Of a DNA stretch of 24,843 bases, positions 15,178 through 22,977 are shown in pieces. A program made the position numbers and the translations under genes. The DNA is taken from NCBI GenBank assembly GCA_026991065.1, contig JALXCG010000081.1, positions 1 through 24,843 on the forward strand, written 5' to 3'. Source of the stretch: Gemmatimonadota bacterium (GTDB lineage: Bacteria > GCA-2686955). Position 1 is the first letter of the stretch, and each line of letters opens with the position of its first letter. Under the pieces are notes generated by a model. The model was not told the DNA's origin, ran no database searches, and saw only the letters and a list, made by a program, of their open reading frames with translations.

Positions 15178-16667
15178 TTTTCGTCTCCTGTGGAGTGGAT
15201 GTCCAGGCTCGGCCGCTGTGCTCCACCGGCACGTAGATCAAGCCGCTCCACGGCATGGCTCAGTTCCCAAGCAGTATTCGGATCAATCAGGCGACCTTCA
15301 ATGCGGTAGGCGCCGGCCATGACATTGGCCGGCACATTGAAAGCCGAAACGACCGTACTGTCGCGCAACCCACCATTCAGAATCCTGCCATTCTGCTTGA
15401 CGATGGAAAAGGGCAACTCATCCGGCCCGCTGATCCAAATCCGCTGATCGACGGTTACACTTGCGGCACTCGGGTTCTCGACAACCGCCGTCACTGTCAC
15501 AGTTTCCCCCGGGGACACATCCTGAGGAGAGATGTGAACACGGATCTTGGGTCGCGGAGGACCAAACGCGGCAACCTCCCCATGAGATCCACCGTAAAGT
15601 CGGCCGTCTCCATCAATGCTCACCACACCATCGGTCACCTCAGTTCCAAAGGTGTAGAGAAGGGTTCCATCGGAATCCAGTGCCGAGAACGGCGAAAGAG
15701 CGCCGCCGGCAAAAACATGATTCGCGGCGTCCACGACCGGCGATCCCTCAACCGACATTCCGATGCGAGTTCGCCAGACTTGCGCGCCATTGTCGGGATT
15801 CAGCGCATAAACGTAGCCGTCATAGGTGGCGATGATCACATTGCCATTGCTCGAAATGGCGGCGGAGGTGCGAATCTCGGCGTTCAGATCCCGCGACCAC
15901 AGCACCTGCCCATCGGGAGTAACGCCGTAGAAATAGCCGGTTCTTGTGCCCACATAGATATTACCGTTGTCGTGAATCGCCGCAGTGTTGCGCGGCGGGC
16001 CAATCATCGGCAGGGTCCAGACCAATGAACCGTCTGCGGTGTTAAGTTTTACGAGACCATTGGGGCCATAGCCGCCGACGTAGAGATGCCCCTGGCCATC
16101 GAGAGTGGGCGAGGCGGCGGTGATCGATGAATCGTTATCGAAGACCCAACGCTCGGCACCGTTGCGGTCGAGACTGCGCACCATATTGTCCGTAGCCCCG
16201 AAATAGAGATTGCCCTCCTCATCCACAACGATCGAAGAGGAGACGGGTCGATCGATACAATAGGTCCATTCAAGCGTGCCGGTTCGCGCTTTCAAAGCGT
16301 AAACACAGCCGTCGAAGGAGCCGAAATAGAGCATCCCATCCATGGTCAGACAAGGAGCGGATCGGATCGGTCCCTGCGACCGATAGCGCCAGCGAAACGC
16401 GCCGGAGCGATCCACCGAGATCACCTCTCCCTCATTGGTGCCGAAATAGAGATCGCCGTGAGGCCCCACCATGACCCCGGTCTGGCTTCCTCCGGTCAAT
16501 GGAAACGACCAGTAGCGCTCCGGCGTTTCTTCAGTGGCGCGCGCGCGGGAGCGCCCGGTGTGCGCAGCGTCACCGCGGTAGAGCGGCCACGCCGTCATCG
16601 CCAGTTGCGCGCTGGCCGTGGGCGCCAACGCGGCCAAACCTACAAGTGCTAGTCGAACAAGTGTCAT
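15174..16667 (-). CDS. PQQ-like beta-propeller exported protein, first of a tandem pair
   Basis: 497 residues, ATG at 16667 with only a weak site (GAGAT) upstream. Signal peptide at 1-20 (cleavage after TASA). WPLYRGDAAHTGRS begins the propeller; clear blades include GDLYFGTNEGEVISVDRSGAFRW, GMLYFGSFDGCVYALKARTG, GNLYFGATDNMVRSLDRNG and GNIYVGTRTGYFYGVTPDG. The C-terminal part (from about PKIRVHISPQDVSPGETVTV) is an Ig-like domain matching that of the next gene. Regular YFG/YVG strands and a D/N-G turn in each blade are typical of PQQ-like repeat proteins, most of which bind no PQQ. Divergent from the tRNA gene; a TTGACA -35 lies about 137 bases upstream of its start. Confidence 0.82.
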   Translation of the reverse strand: MTLVRLALVGLAALAPTASAQLAMTAWPLYRGDAAHTGRSRARATEETPERYWSFPLTGGSQTGVMVGPHGDLYFGTNEGEVISVDRSGAFRWRYRSQGPIRSAPCLTMDGMLYFGSFDGCVYALKARTGTLEWTYCIDRPVSSSIVVDEEGNLYFGATDNMVRSLDRNGAERWVFDNDSSITAASPTLDGQGHLYVGGYGPNGLVKLNTADGSLVWTLPMIGPPRNTAAIHDNGNIYVGTRTGYFYGVTPDGQVLWSRDLNAEIRTSAAISSNGNVIIATYDGYVYALNPDNGAQVWRTRIGMSVEGSPVVDAANHVFAGGALSPFSALDSDGTLLYTFGTEVTDGVVSIDGDGRLYGGSHGEVAAFGPPRPKIRVHISPQDVSPGETVTVTAVVENPSAASVTVDQRIWISGPDELPFSIVKQNGRILNGGLRDSTVVSAFNVPANVMAGAYRIEGRLIDPNTAWELSHAVERLDLRAGGAQRPSLDIHSTGDEK

Positions 16668-16779
16668 ACTGATCTCGATTGCGAAGGATCAAAAAGAAAC
16701 GGGAGCCATCGATGGAAGGACCGTTGGCCCACGCCACACATCAAGCTGCCGGGATGAACATCACCGGAACCTGCACTTT

Positions 16780-16809
16780 AGGGTATTAACCCAGCCTATC
16801 GGTTGTCAA
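16780..16809 (-). promoter_or_regulatory. Possible sigma-70 promoter of the propeller pair
   Basis: On the minus strand TTGACA (16809-16804) is a perfect -35 box; 18 bases later TACCCT (16785-16780) keeps the three most conserved -10 positions. The -35 box lies inside the palindrome GGTTG-N6-CAACC (16801-16816), a possible operator. Confidence 0.4.
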
Positions 16810-16833
16810 ATCAACCATCCAACATAATGGGGG

Positions 16834-16863
16834 TTGACTCTGACCAGATATCGGACATAAATT
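16834..16863 (+). promoter_or_regulatory. Sigma-70 promoter of the tRNA gene
   Basis: TTGACT (16834-16839), an 18-base spacer and TAAATT (16858-16863) end ten bases before the mature tRNA. The promoter is back-to-back with that of the propeller genes. Confidence 0.55.
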
Positions 16864-16872
16864 TGCTTTTTT

Positions 16873-16949
16873 GGCGGCGTAGCTCAGTTGGTTAGAGCAG
16901 CGGAATCATAATCCGCGTGTCCGGGGTTCGAGTCCCTGCGCCGCTACCA
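16873..16949 (+). tRNA. tRNA-Met (anticodon CAU), probably elongator
   Basis: 77 bases, with CCA encoded. The acceptor stem GGCGGCG pairs with CGCCGCT (the first pair is G-U), the D-arm is TAGCTCAGTTGGTTAGAGCA, the anticodon stem is GCGGA/TCCGC around loop ATCATAA, and the T-loop is TTCGAGT. The anticodon is CAU, which fits elongator Met, initiator Met or the Ile2 tRNA that TilS converts to lysidine. The D-arm and anticodon arm resemble elongator Met genes. The acceptor pairs G4-C69 and G5-C68 differ from the C4-G69 and C5-G68 that E. coli TilS favours, so Met is more likely than Ile2. tilS lies 212 bases downstream on the same strand. Confidence 0.9.
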
Positions 16950-16957
16950 TAGATCCT

Positions 16958-17042
16958 CTGCGGCTGGTGGCAATCGCCCCATTTTCGGGCGCCACCAGGC
17001 CGCAGCAGATCACCTGCTGCCGGCCTCGCGGCTCCCCGCGAG
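16958..17042 (+). other. Hairpin cluster between the tRNA and tilS
   Basis: Three strong hairpins in a row. The first (16958-17005) pairs CTGCGGCTGGTGGC with GCCACCA-G-GCCGCAG, 14 pairs with one bulged base and a further GCCC/GGGC stem inside. The second (17003-17019) is CAGCAG-ATCAC-CTGCTG and shares three bases with the first, so the two compete. The third (17025-17042) is CTCGCGG-CTCC-CCGCGAG. No T-run follows any of them. They may end or process the tRNA transcript, or form part of a structured leader of tilS. Confidence 0.6.
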
Positions 17043-17091
17043 CCCCTGTATAAACCGCGCGCCGGCCACGGCTCGATTCACCATCGGCGGC

Positions 17092-17157
17092 GCTTGGACC
17101 CAGCAGGTAACAGCTGCGCCACGCGGAACCTGTGGTTTCTGCCGGCAGCGTCCAAGC
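17092..17157 (+). promoter_or_regulatory. Inverted repeat covering the tilS start region
   Basis: GCTTGGAC (17092-17099) is the exact reverse complement of GTCCAAGC (17150-17157). The right arm ends three bases before the tilS ATG, where a ribosome-binding site should lie and where no Shine-Dalgarno is visible. Pairing would mask the start. Confidence 0.4.
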
Positions 17158-17160
17158 TCG

Positions 17161-18543
17161 ATGGATCCACTCGCAAGTGTCCGACAAACGATTGAGCGCG
17201 ATGGGCTGATCTCACGTGGATCGCGGGTAGTTATCGCCTGCTCCGGTGGGGGAGATTCGGTCGCCCTGGCGGCCATGCTCCGGGAATTGGCGCCGCTCTG
17301 GTCGGCGAACCTGTTGATCGCCCATGTCCATCACGGGCTGCGGGGCGAGCATGCCGACCGCGACGCGGCATTGGTGCGGCAACTCGCTCGGAACTGGGGC
17401 ATCGACTATCGCGGTTGTCGCGTCGACCCACGCACTCGGCAGGCCCGAGCAGGCGGCAACCTCATGGCAATCGCCCGCGACCTGCGCTACGCGGCACTCT
17501 TCGCGATCGCGGAGGAGGCCGACGCACAACTGGTCGCCACCGGTCATACCGCTGATGATCGCGCGGAAACGCTCCTCCTGAACCTGGCGCGCGGCGCGGG
17601 TCCGCGGGGATTGGCTGCATTGCGCGCAAAACGCGCCGACGGGGTCATTCGCCCGTTGATCGATACGCGCCGCTCCACGCTGCGCCATTGGTTGCGCGAT
17701 CGCGCCATTCCGTGGCGCGAGGATGCGTCCAACCAGGACCGGAACTACCGGCGCGTTCGCGTGCGCAAAGAGCTAACGCCGTGGCTGGAAGAGCACCTCA
17801 ATCCGCGCGTCGTCGAAAACCTGGCGCGCACCGCTCGCATCCTTGATGAACTGGAGCAGGCAGCGGCTCACGGCGCCGCGCTGCTCTATCGTCAAGCTCT
17901 GCTCCCGTCGCTCCCCTGGCAGAAACGCCTGAGTCGCACGGCCCTGGCCCACCATCCGATTAGCATGCAGGCCATGGTGGTTCGCCTCGCCGTGGAGGCG
18001 CTTACCGGCGACTGCAGCGGCACCCTGCTGGGAAGAATCGGCACGGCTCTGCGGCGTGACGAAAGTCGGGAACTCTCAGCGCGGGTCAAGCTTGTCAGCA
18101 GTGCCAACGCTTTGACCGTGGTGGATCGCAACTTCAGAGTCGATGCGATCCCCCAGACGCCGCTTTCCACCAAAACACCGCTCGAAATCCACGGCTGGCG
18201 CTTTTCCCTCGGCTGGCGGCGGCCGCAAGGGGTGCGCAACCGCTGGGTTTTGGAGGCGGGAGGGATCCACCCACCGGTGAGTGTTCGTTCGCGGCTGCCA
18301 GGTGACCGTTTTCAGCCCGCAGGCGGTGCTGGTACGCGTAAGATTGGGCGTTACATGATCGACAAGAATATTCCGTCCGAGATCCGCGCGGGCATCCCCC
18401 TGGTTGTGGATCGCAAAGGCATTGTCTGGGTTGTCGGCTTTGCCAGCGACCGTCGGGTCTCGCGCCCCCTGGCGCACGAACGGGTTCTCTGCATTCATGT
18501 CACCCCCCCAAAATGGTACCCAGAGCCGGAGATTCTACCCTGA
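17161..18543 (+). CDS. tilS: tRNA(Ile)-lysidine synthase TilS
   Basis: 460 residues. TilS uses ATP and lysine to change C34 of the CAU-anticodon isoleucine tRNA to lysidine, so that it reads AUA and is charged with isoleucine. The N-terminal PP-loop ATPase domain shows SGGGDS at 28-33, then AHVHHGLRGEHADRD and ATGHTADDRAETLLLNLARGAG, all typical of TilS. The middle has RPLIDTRRSTLRHWLRDRAIPWREDASN. The C-terminal TilS substrate-binding domain ends with IPLVVDRKGIVWVVGFASDRRV. Length is normal. ATG 17161 is the first usable start but lacks a Shine-Dalgarno. The stop overlaps the likely CTG start of hpt (CTGA), so the two are translationally coupled, the common tilS-hpt-ftsH order. Confidence 0.96.
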   Translation: MDPLASVRQTIERDGLISRGSRVVIACSGGGDSVALAAMLRELAPLWSANLLIAHVHHGLRGEHADRDAALVRQLARNWGIDYRGCRVDPRTRQARAGGNLMAIARDLRYAALFAIAEEADAQLVATGHTADDRAETLLLNLARGAGPRGLAALRAKRADGVIRPLIDTRRSTLRHWLRDRAIPWREDASNQDRNYRRVRVRKELTPWLEEHLNPRVVENLARTARILDELEQAAAHGAALLYRQALLPSLPWQKRLSRTALAHHPISMQAMVVRLAVEALTGDCSGTLLGRIGTALRRDESRELSARVKLVSSANALTVVDRNFRVDAIPQTPLSTKTPLEIHGWRFSLGWRRPQGVRNRWVLEAGGIHPPVSVRSRLPGDRFQPAGGAGTRKIGRYMIDKNIPSEIRAGIPLVVDRKGIVWVVGFASDRRVSRPLAHERVLCIHVTPPKWYPEPEILP

Positions 18544-19082
18544 AACCAGCACCCACTTTCCGAACCCTCATATCCGAAGAAAAGCTCCTGGAACGAATTC
18601 AGGAACTCGGCGCCGAGATTTCGCGTGACTACGCCGGAAAACGTCCTTTACTGGTAAGCGTTCTCAAAGGCGGATATATCTTTCTGGCCGATTTGAGCCG
18701 TGCCATTACGGAGGACCATGAAGTCGACTTCATGGCAGTCTCCAGCTACGTTGGTGGAACCTCTTCAACAGGTAGCGTGCGAATCCTCAACGATCTCTCA
18801 CAGAGCATCAAGGGGCGGCACGTCCTCCTGATCGAAGACATCTATGACACCGGCCTCACCTTGCGCTACCTGCGCAACCATCTTGAATTGCGGGAACCGG
18901 CCAGCCTGTCGATCTGTACTCTGCTGCGCAAGACCCGCCCCCAGCATGCCGGGGTCGTCCTGGAGTATGTGGGCTTTGATATTCCCGATGAGTTTGTGGT
19001 TGGGTATGGCCTGGACTACGATGAGATCTATCGAAACTTGCGGGATATCTCCATTCTGGAACTACCACCGAATCAGGAATAA
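18540..19082 (+). CDS. hpt: Hypoxanthine phosphoribosyltransferase
   Basis: 180 residues from the preferred start. The enzyme joins hypoxanthine or guanine to PRPP, giving IMP or GMP in purine salvage. Motifs: SVLKGGYIFLADLSR (pyrophosphate loop), VDFMAVSSYVGGTSSTG, LLIEDIYDTGLTL (PRPP-binding) and VVGYGLDYDEIYRNL. I place the start at CTG 18540. It overlaps the tilS stop as CTGA, matching the four-base overlaps elsewhere in this window; GGAG lies eight bases upstream; and the resulting N-terminus (KPAPTFRTLISEEKL) matches the family length. The alternative ATG 18513 adds nine residues and is preceded by a C-run without a Shine-Dalgarno. Confidence 0.95.
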   Translation: MKPAPTFRTLISEEKLLERIQELGAEISRDYAGKRPLLVSVLKGGYIFLADLSRAITEDHEVDFMAVSSYVGGTSSTGSVRILNDLSQSIKGRHVLLIEDIYDTGLTLRYLRNHLELREPASLSICTLLRKTRPQHAGVVLEYVGFDIPDEFVVGYGLDYDEIYRNLRDISILELPPNQE

Positions 19083-19108
19083 TCGCTCCACAGGGGGTGC
19101 CTGAATCG

Positions 19109-19151
19109 AAGGGGTGCGCTCCAGAATATCCGCTGGCTCGCGGAACCCCTT
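19109..19151 (+). terminator. Hairpin between hpt and ftsH
   Basis: AAGGGGT (19109-19115) and ACCCCTT (19145-19151) form a seven-bp stem around 29 bases, with TCC/GGA as a possible inner extension. It could attenuate or end the tilS-hpt transcript in the 117-base gap before ftsH. No T-run. Confidence 0.3.
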
Positions 19152-19199
19152 ACTACGATTGACGTATCGCTGAGACATACTGCAGCGAGAGGAAATGAA

Positions 19200-21212
19200 A
19201 TGCCCGATCCTAGCCCTGCCGGGCAAGGGCCCAACAACAAGCTACCCAAGTTCAACGGAACGTCCCGCACGCTGGCGTTCTGGCTGGTATTGATCCTTCT
19301 GGTGGTGGCGGGAACCCGCTTGATGAATGCCAAGCCGGGGACCGTGGTCACTCTGCCCTACACCGACTTTAAGACCATGGTTCGGGCCGACAAGATCGAA
19401 TCAGTCACCATTGTCGACAGTGACATCTCAGGAAAACTCCGCGTTCCCTACGAGGATCCGGATCACCCGGGCACAACACACCAAAACTTCAAGACTTATC
19501 GTCCCTCGCTGCCCGACGATCTGATGGCCGATCTCGAAAACCACGGGGTCACGGTTAAGGCCCGGCCCCCGACCATGTCCTGGGGGGCGGCGCTGATCAC
19601 GTGGCTGCCGATTCTTCTCATCCTCTTCTTCTGGCTCTACCTGATGAGGCAGATGCAGGGAGGGGGAAATCGCGCCTTCAGTTTCGGCAAAAGCAAGGCC
19701 AAGCTCTTGACCGACGACAAGCCCAAGGTCACCTTCGCGGATGTCGCCGGCGTGGAAGAAGCAAAGGTCGAACTAGAAGAGGTCGTTGAGTTTCTCCGCG
19801 ACCCGGGGAAGTTCCAGCGCCTCGGCGGCAAGATCCCGAAGGGTGCCCTCTTGGTTGGTCCCCCGGGAACCGGCAAGACACTCCTGGCGCGAGCAATCGC
19901 TGGCGAAGCCAATGTTCCGTTCTTTTCCATGAGCGGATCCGATTTTGTTGAGATGTTCGTCGGTGTCGGTGCTTCGCGGGTGCGTGACCTTTTCGAACAG
20001 GGAAAGAAGAAAGCTCCGTGCATCATCTTCATTGATGAGATCGACGCTGTCGGACGACATCGCGGAGCAGGGCTGGGCGGTGGACACGATGAGCGCGAGC
20101 AGACTCTGAATCAACTCCTCGTCGAGATGGATGGCTTTGAATCGAACGAAGGGGTCATTCTGGTCGCCGCGACCAATCGGGCGGATGTTCTCGATCCCGC
20201 CCTTTTGCGGCCCGGTCGCTTTGACCGCCAGATCGTGGTGGATCGTCCCGATATTCGCGGCCGGGAGGAGATCCTCAAGATCCACAGTCGCAAGATTCCG
20301 CTCGACAGTGACGTCAATCTCAGGCTCGTCGCCCGCAGCACACCTGGATTCAGTGGTGCGGACTTGGCGAACATGGTCAACGAAGCAGCGCTGCTGGCTG
20401 CCCGTGCCAACGAGAACCAGGTCCACCAGCGGCACTTCGAAGATGCTCGCGACAAAGTCATGATGGGGGCGGAGCGCCGTTCGGTCTTGCTGACTGATGA
20501 AGAGAAGCATCGCACCGCGATCCACGAAGCCGGGCACACACTGGTCGGCTGTCTTCTTCCGAATTCGGATCCGCTCCACAAAGTGACGATCATTCCCCGT
20601 GGCCAAGCTCTTGGGATCACGTGGTTTGCGCCCGAGACAGACCGCCACGGCCTGACCCAGGCCCAATGCGAGGACACCATCGCTTCAGCGCTTGGCGGTC
20701 GAGTGGCGGAGCAGATCGTTTTCAATCAACTGACGACCGGCGCCGCGAATGACCTGACCCGCGTCACCGAACTCGGGCGGCGGATGATTTGCGAGTGGGG
20801 CATGAGCAAGCGCGTTGGCCCGCTCACTTTTGGTCGCGGCCACGAGGAGATTTTTCTCGGCCGGGAAATCAGCCAGCGCCGGGATTTTTCCGAGAAGACT
20901 GCCGAGATGCTGGACGAAGAGGTGCGCCGCGTTGTCGAGGAGCAGGAGCAGCGGGTTACCGCGCTGCTCAAAGACAATTTGGCGACTCTGCACCGTCTTG
21001 CGGACGCGCTGGTAGAGCGCGAGACCCTGGACGCAGATGATGTGCAGATGATCATCGACGGCCGCGAGCTACCACCGCTGGAAACCACGCCGACGGCTGA
21101 AGAGACCGACGGCGAGGCTTCAACACCGGCTCAGCCGGCGGCGCCGGCAACGGATGACACCCCGTCTGCGCAACCGGAGTCGCCCATGGCCACCAACGAA
21201 GAGGCAGACTGA
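19200..21212 (+). CDS. ftsH: ATP-dependent zinc metalloprotease FtsH
   Basis: 670 residues, ATG 19200 with AGAGG upstream. FtsH is a membrane-bound hexamer that pulls membrane and soluble proteins into a zinc protease chamber using ATP. Membrane segments lie at about 24-40 and 128-150, flanking the extracytoplasmic domain. The AAA+ domain has Walker A GPPGTGKT (220-227), Walker B IIFIDEID, and the second region of homology [25 protein letters not shown]. The protease domain has HEAGH at 442-446. The tail after residue about 620 is an acidic, Pro/Ala/Thr-rich extension ([12 protein letters not shown] onwards), longer than in many relatives and probably disordered. Downstream of hpt, upstream of folP, as in many bacteria. 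Confidence 0.97.
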   Translation: MPDPSPAGQGPNNKLPKFNGTSRTLAFWLVLILLVVAGTRLMNAKPGTVVTLPYTDFKTMVRADKIESVTIVDSDISGKLRVPYEDPDHPGTTHQNFKTYRPSLPDDLMADLENHGVTVKARPPTMSWGAALITWLPILLILFFWLYLMRQMQGGGNRAFSFGKSKAKLLTDDKPKVTFADVAGVEEAKVELEEVVEFLRDPGKFQRLGGKIPKGALLVGPPGTGKTLLARAIAGEANVPFFSMSGSDFVEMFVGVGASRVRDLFEQGKKKAPCIIFIDEIDAVGRHRGAGLGGGHDEREQTLNQLLVEMDGFESNEGVILVAATNRADVLDPALLRPGRFDRQIVVDRPDIRGREEILKIHSRKIPLDSDVNLRLVARSTPGFSGADLANMVNEAALLAARANENQVHQRHFEDARDKVMMGAERRSVLLTDEEKHRTAIHEAGHTLVGCLLPNSDPLHKVTIIPRGQALGITWFAPETDRHGLTQAQCEDTIASALGGRVAEQIVFNQLTTGAANDLTRVTELGRRMICEWGMSKRVGPLTFGRGHEEIFLGREISQRRDFSEKTAEMLDEEVRRVVEEQEQRVTALLKDNLATLHRLADALVERETLDADDVQMIIDGRELPPLETTPTAEETDGEASTPAQPAAPATDDTPSAQPESPMATNEEAD

Positions 21213-21236
21213 CCACCATCGATTCTCCCCGCTGGA

Positions 21237-21251
21237 AGGAGCTACTCACTG
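21237..21251 (+). promoter_or_regulatory. Ribosome-binding site and CTG start of folP
   Basis: AGGAG at 21237-21241 is followed, after seven bases, by CTG at 21249-21251, in frame with folP. Between this CTG and the GTG at 21339 the frame has no ATG, GTG or TTG codon. Confidence 0.55.
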
Positions 21252-22169
21252 GAGCAGCCAACACCTGTTCAACCACGCGGCCGGTGCAGAGCCGCTCTTC
21301 CAGTCGCCGGTGACGGCCGTTGCGAGTGGCGTGGTCATGTGCTGCCGTGGCCGGAGCGCCCGCTGGTGATGGGGATTCTCAATGTCACTCCGGACTCTTT
21401 TTCAGATGGCGGGCGCTACACCCAGGTGGATGCAGCGCTGGAGCACGCGCGTCAGATGATCGCCGCCGGAGCAGACATCATCGACTTGGGAGCAGAATCA
21501 ACGCGCCCGGGGGCTCGACCGGTATCAGCGGCGGAAGAACTGGACCGCCTCTTGGCGATCCTGGAGCCCTTGCTGGCAGATTGCGAGGTCCCCATTTCGG
21601 TCGACACCAGCAAGTCCCAAGTGGCCGCCGAGGTCCTCCGGGCGGGTTGCCACGCCATCAACGATGTGACCGCCCTGGATGATCCAGCCATGGCGGGCGT
21701 CATCGCCGAGGCGAACGCCGGCGCCGTGCTCATGCACATGCGAGGCACACCGCGCACCATGCAAGCAGCCCCGCACTACCAGGATGTAGTCGCCGAAGTC
21801 CGCGACCATCTGTGCGAGCGGGCCGAAAGGGCGCTCTGTGCGGGAATCTCCCGCGAGCGCATTCTGCTCGACCCGGGAATCGGGTTCGGCAAGACCCTGG
21901 AGCACAATCTCGAACTTTTGCGCTCTCTTCCGGAATTGGCGCAGTTGGGGTTTCCGCTACTCATCGGGACATCGCGGAAGTCCTTTCTCGGTGCTCTCAC
22001 CAATAGAGATGTAGGAGACCGGGGGCCGGGAACAATCGCAAGTGTCGCGACCTCGGTTCTTCTGGGCGCAGCGGTTGTTCGGGTACACGATGTGGCGAGC
22101 GCGGTGGACGCCACGCGTGTAGCCTGGGCCATTCGCGGCGGAAGACTCGGCGAGGGGAGCTTGGAGTGA
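21249..22169 (+). CDS. folP: Dihydropteroate synthase
   Basis: 306 residues from the preferred start. It condenses pABA with dihydropterin pyrophosphate in folate synthesis and is the sulfonamide target. The TIM-barrel motifs are all present: VMGILNVTPDSFSDGG, IDLGAESTRPG, ISVDTSK, AINDVTALDD, DPGIGFGKT and LIGTSRKSFLG. A GTG at 21339 would give 276 residues but starts right at LPWPERPLVMG and drops the usual N-terminal strand. The upstream frame reads CEWRGHVLPWPERPLVMG, which looks like that strand, and the only start codon upstream of it is CTG 21249, with a good Shine-Dalgarno. If CTG is not used, take 21339. Its stop overlaps the GTG of cdaA (GTGA). Confidence 0.95.
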   Translation: MEQPTPVQPRGRCRAALPVAGDGRCEWRGHVLPWPERPLVMGILNVTPDSFSDGGRYTQVDAALEHARQMIAAGADIIDLGAESTRPGARPVSAAEELDRLLAILEPLLADCEVPISVDTSKSQVAAEVLRAGCHAINDVTALDDPAMAGVIAEANAGAVLMHMRGTPRTMQAAPHYQDVVAEVRDHLCERAERALCAGISRERILLDPGIGFGKTLEHNLELLRSLPELAQLGFPLLIGTSRKSFLGALTNRDVGDRGPGTIASVATSVLLGAAVVRVHDVASAVDATRVAWAIRGGRLGEGSLE

Positions 22170-22966
22170 TCCACTTCGAGGGAGATACACTCTGGCTGGG
22201 GTTTCTCTCGATTCGCTTTTTCGACCTGGTGGATATTGCAGTCGTCAGTTTCTTGACCTATCGACTCTTCATCTTGATCCGCGGCACACGCGCGGTTCCC
22301 ATGTTCATCGGCCTCTTTCTCATCGTCATTGTCTCGATACTGGCGGATATTCTTCACCTCGACAGTCTCACCTATGTAATCTCCAACTTGCGCAATATCT
22401 TCCTGGTTGCGTTCGTAATCGTCTTCCAGCCCGAGTTGCGCCGCATACTTATTCGCCTGGGGGAGAATCGTCTGATGGCACGCTTCTTCACCATTGAGCA
22501 GACTGATTCGTTGGATCAGATCGTGTCGGCGGCACGTCGCCTGGCGCGTCAGGGAATCGGCGCGCTGATTGTCATGGAAAGGGACGTCGGCACACGCAAC
22601 CTGGTGGAGACCGGTACCCCGATCCGCGCCCCCATCTCCGCGGAATTGTTAATCACCATTTTTACACCCAATACGCCTCTTCACGACGGTGCGGTGGTCA
22701 TTCGCGGCAATCAGATCGTCGCGGCAGCTTGCATCCTGCCTCTCACACAGAATCCTGTTGTCGAGAAGTCTTTAGGAACCCGTCATCGTGCCGCGATTGG
22801 CGTCTCAGAAGAGACCGACGCCGCAATTATTGTGGTCTCCGAGGAGACCAGTCGGATATCCCTCGCGCACCGAGGTGCAATCGAGATCGGGCTCACGCCG
22901 GACGAACTCAAGACTCGCCTCAAAGAGCTGTTTCACGGGCGCTGGAGCGATTCCGAAGACAACTGA
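22166..22966 (+). CDS. cdaA: Diadenylate cyclase CdaA (c-di-AMP synthase)
   Basis: 266 residues, GTG start overlapping the folP stop (GTGA), with GGGGAG six bases upstream. CdaA is membrane-anchored and joins two ATP molecules into the second messenger c-di-AMP, which controls potassium and osmotic balance and wall homeostasis. Three hydrophobic helices fill residues about 15-85 (DLVDIAVVSFLTYRLFILI, AVPMFIGLFLIVIVSILADIL, ISNLRNIFLVAFVIVFQPELRR). The DAC domain has the catalytic DGA at 174-176 (LHDGAVVI) and RHR at 206-208 (TRHRAAIG). In Firmicutes cdaA precedes cdaR (ybbR) and glmM; here trmO follows and no YbbR-type regulator is visible. Confidence 0.96.
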   Translation: MIHFEGDTLWLGFLSIRFFDLVDIAVVSFLTYRLFILIRGTRAVPMFIGLFLIVIVSILADILHLDSLTYVISNLRNIFLVAFVIVFQPELRRILIRLGENRLMARFFTIEQTDSLDQIVSAARRLARQGIGALIVMERDVGTRNLVETGTPIRAPISAELLITIFTPNTPLHDGAVVIRGNQIVAAACILPLTQNPVVEKSLGTRHRAAIGVSEETDAAIIVVSEETSRISLAHRGAIEIGLTPDELKTRLKELFHGRWSDSEDN

Positions 22967-22977
22967 GAAGCATCACC

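Noticed and set aside
16906-17187. Minus-strand frame ending in AQGLEPRTRGL
   Set aside because: This tail comes from reading a tRNA 3' end backwards, a well-known false gene.
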